Shown: piece by piece, positions 32,379-34,280 of the stretch | Layout: each line of letters opens with the position of its first letter | How positions within the stretch are numbered: the first letter of the stretch is position 1 | Assembly (NCBI GenBank): GCA_017452525.1 | Contig: JAFTMG010000132.1 | Span: 1-34,280, forward strand | Direction: 5' to 3' | From: Clostridia bacterium | GTDB lineage: Bacteria > Bacillota > Clostridia > Oscillospirales > CAG-272 | Length of the DNA stretch: 34,280 bases | Notes under the pieces: model-generated | Told to the model about the DNA's origin: nothing | What the model saw: the letters and a program-made list of their open reading frames with translations, nothing else | Databases searched by the model: none | Program-made: the position numbers and the translations under genes

Positions 32379-33881
32379 ATGAACCGTCCCGATTCCGCTA
32401 TTCTCGGTCTCGTCCGCTACGCAGTCAACTGCGGGCTGATCGAAGAGGCTGACGTTGCTTATGCCACCAACGGTCTGCTCGAGGCTCTCGGCTGCACCGA
32501 TTTTGACCCCACCGCTCCCGCTCTGGATGCCCCGCTGGAAAAGCTGCTTGCGGAGCTTTGCAATCACGCCGGCGAGATCGGCTTGATCGAGGGCGACAGC
32601 ATCGTTGCCCGCGACCTGTTTGATACCAAGCTGATGGGTGTTCTCACCCCCCGCCCCTCTCAGGTGATCCGCCAATTCCGTGAGCTTGCCGCCGAGCCCG
32701 AAGCGGCAACCGATTGGTTCTACAAGCTCTGCCGCGACTGCGACTATATCCGCACCTACCGCATCGCACGCGACCGCAAATGGACCGTTCCCTCTGTTTA
32801 CGGCGAGATCGATATCACCATCAACCTCTCCAAGCCCGAGAAGGACCCCCGCGCCATTGCCGCCGCCAAGCTGCTGCCCCAGAGCGGCTACCCCAAGTGC
32901 CTGCTCTGCCACGAGTGCGAGGGCTATGCGGGAAATCTGAATAAGCCCGCCCGCCAGAATCTCCGTCAGATCCCCGTGCGCATGGGCGGTCAGGATTGGT
33001 TCTTCCAGTATTCCCCCTACGTGTATTACAATGAGCATTGCATCCTGCTCAATTCCGAGCATACGCCCATGAAGATCGACCGCTCCACCTTTGAGAAGCA
33101 GTTGGATTTTCTGGACAGCTTCCCCCACTACTTCCTCGGCTCCAACGCCGACCTGCCCATCGTGGGAGGCTCCATCCTTTCCCACGACCACATGCAGGGA
33201 GGACGCTACACCTTCGCGATGGCGAAGGCTCCCATCGAGCGCAAGCTGCACTTCAACGGCTTTGACTCCGTAGAGGCAGGCATCGTTCGCTGGCCCATGT
33301 CCACCATCCGTCTGCGCTCTGCCGACCGTGCGGCGCTGGTCGAGCTTGCCGACCGCATTCAGCTGGCGTGGAGAGGCTATACCGACGCCGACGCCTTCAT
33401 CTTTGCCGAGACCGACGGGGAGCCTCACAACACCGTCACCCCCATCGCCCGCATGTCCGGCAAGCTCTACGAGCTGGATCTGGTCCTGCGCAACAACATC
33501 ACCACAGAGGAGCACCCCCTGGGCGTTTACCACCCCCATGCCGACAAGCACAACATCAAGAAGGAGAACATCGGTCTGATCGAGGTCATGGGTCTTGCCG
33601 TGCTTCCCGCCCGACTGTTGGGCGAGATGGAGCAGCTGGCAGCGGCTCTGCTGGCAGGTGCTGATCTGCGCGCCGACGAGATGACCGCCAAGCACGCCGA
33701 TTGGGTCGAGAGCTTCATCGGCAATTACACCGTCACCGAGGAGAACGTTCACGAAATGCTGAATGCCGAGATCGGCAAGACCTTCGTTCGCGTTCTGGAG
33801 GACGCCGGTGTCTATGCCCGCACCGAGGCAGGTCAGGCGGCGTTCGTTCGCTTTGCCGACCACGTCAACACGCTGAAGTAA
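32379..33881 (+). CDS. galT: UDP-glucose-hexose-1-phosphate uridylyltransferase, class II
   Basis: A 500-residue Leloir pathway enzyme of the Firmicute-type (class II) GalT family. The nucleophile region SHDHMQGG holds H269 and H271; a Cys pair C174/C177 (CLLC) precedes PARQNLRQIPV, and the length matches class II (about 490-510), longer than the classical enzyme. It exchanges UMP between UDP-glucose and galactose 1-phosphate. Start ATG 32379 has GGAGG seven bases upstream; ATG 32361 precedes that site and is rejected. No galK or galE is visible; the family can also act on N-acetylhexosamine phosphates in some bacteria, which would suit the GH20 neighbour. Confidence 0.95.
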   Translation: MNRPDSAILGLVRYAVNCGLIEEADVAYATNGLLEALGCTDFDPTAPALDAPLEKLLAELCNHAGEIGLIEGDSIVARDLFDTKLMGVLTPRPSQVIRQFRELAAEPEAATDWFYKLCRDCDYIRTYRIARDRKWTVPSVYGEIDITINLSKPEKDPRAIAAAKLLPQSGYPKCLLCHECEGYAGNLNKPARQNLRQIPVRMGGQDWFFQYSPYVYYNEHCILLNSEHTPMKIDRSTFEKQLDFLDSFPHYFLGSNADLPIVGGSILSHDHMQGGRYTFAMAKAPIERKLHFNGFDSVEAGIVRWPMSTIRLRSADRAALVELADRIQLAWRGYTDADAFIFAETDGEPHNTVTPIARMSGKLYELDLVLRNNITTEEHPLGVYHPHADKHNIKKENIGLIEVMGLAVLPARLLGEMEQLAAALLAGADLRADEMTAKHADWVESFIGNYTVTEENVHEMLNAEIGKTFVRVLEDAGVYARTEAGQAAFVRFADHVNTLK

Positions 33882-33959
33882 CGGGAAGATCCGCGCCCAC
33901 GGCACGCGCCGCCAAACGGCATAAAATGCTTTGATACGCCACGCTGACAGCGGCAAAAA

Positions 33960-33996
33960 GAGGCTGAGCTACCGATTCCGGTACTCAGCCTCAATC
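33960..33996. terminator. Hairpin after galT, stronger on the minus strand
   Basis: Arms GAGGCTGAG plus TACCG pair with CGGTA plus CTCAGCCTC (33960-33974 with 33979-33992, one bulged C). The plus strand is followed by AATCTGTC only; the minus strand by TTTTTG, so it may also end a minus-strand gene lying beyond the window. Confidence 0.75.
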
Positions 33997-34004
33997 TGTC
34001 GAAA

Positions 34005-34280
34005 AACTTCAAATTGGGGGTTGTTGGGGTGGAGGTATCGGGGCGCGGATAAAGCAAGGGGCTCTGCCCCTTGACTCCGCCAAAGGGAACTTTTCGAGAA
34101 AAGTTCCCTATGGACTCTCTCAAAAGCTTTCACACTATGGGTATGGGGCGGGATGTTCACTTTGTTCTCGCCATGGAATGGGTCGGGCGGGGCGATTATG
34201 AGCAGGTTGACGGATGCCAACCTGTCATGGCTTAAGCGGGCAAACTTCGTTCGCGTCAGGCACCTCCGAGACCCTGCCGC
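34005..34280 (+). repeat. Long intergenic repeat, copy B (runs off the window)
   Basis: Begins with a 33-bp-unit-like end (TTCAAATTGGGGG at 34010), then AGGGGCTCTGCCCCT, the AACTTTTCGAGAAAAGTT palindrome, AAAGCTTT, GGGCGGGGCGATTATGAGCA and GCGGGCAAACTTCGTTCGCG. Its reverse complement matches copy A (9490-9757). It continues past 34280. No gene is supported in 33997-34280. Confidence 0.85.

Noticed and set aside
32325..33956. 543-codon minus-strand frame opposite galT
   Set aside because: GalT is clearly identified with its own promoter; the antisense frame lacks motifs.

Overview
The window looks like a chromosomal segment of an anaerobic Firmicute, most likely a carbohydrate-degrading gut or rumen Clostridium-class bacterium (Oscillospirales or Christensenellales relatives). 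This is an inference from the gene set: DUF1836, the ACT/UPF0210 pair, split transketolase, class II GalT, a Na+-pump decarboxylase beta/gamma pair, strong Shine-Dalgarno sites, and near-consensus sigma-A promoters with 17-nt spacers. No rRNA, tRNA, CRISPR array, prophage or transposase was seen.

Layout. (1) 1-431: 3' end of a DUF3784-like membrane protein gene and a terminator. (2) 431-4217: a 1083-residue glycosidase-like protein on the minus strand, then about 500 bp of palindromic and tandem repeats. (3) 4218-6509: a sugar isomerase/epimerase facing an M48 membrane protease. (4) 6604-13249, minus strand: a catabolic cluster reading enolase-superfamily dehydratase, SDR dehydrogenase, cytoplasmic GH10-like glycosidase, a 690-bp repeat block, RraA-family protein, solute-binding lipoprotein. 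A divergent AraC regulator (13397-14245) shares its promoter region. (5) 14447-15797: OadB and OadG-like subunits of a Na+-translocating decarboxylase with no alpha subunit nearby. (6) 15904-18299, minus: ACT protein, UPF0210 and DUF1836 operon. (7) 18629-23377, plus: a second isomerase/epimerase, split transketolase, a third isomerase/epimerase and an AEC transporter. (8) 23454-24751, minus: a cobalamin-riboswitch-controlled DUF4430 lipoprotein and a small membrane protein. (9) 24783-28769, plus: a GntR (YtrA-type) regulator, ABC exporter parts and a large surface protein of unknown role. (10) 28854-34280: a second orphan solute-binding lipoprotein, GH20 hexosaminidase, divergent galT, and a second copy of the long intergenic repeat running off the end.

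How it fits together. The AraC-linked cluster reads like a non-phosphorylative sugar oxidation route: glycan uptake and cleavage, oxidation by the SDR, dehydration by the enolase-superfamily enzyme, and possible retro-aldol cleavage by the RraA protein to pyruvate. The steps follow known family chemistry; the substrate and the role of RraA are inferred. GH20 and GalT point to hexosamine/galactose glycans, and the isomerases plus transketolase to pentose phosphate entry. The riboswitch pair looks like a corrinoid capture unit.

Main oddities: a probable stop-loss at the end of oadB, a His/Phe order swap in the dehydratase active site, an AraC-type direct repeat spanning both divergent -10 boxes, and a family of intergenic repeats present in inverted copies about 25 kb apart. 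Several start sites were placed by Shine-Dalgarno position rather than at the longest frame.
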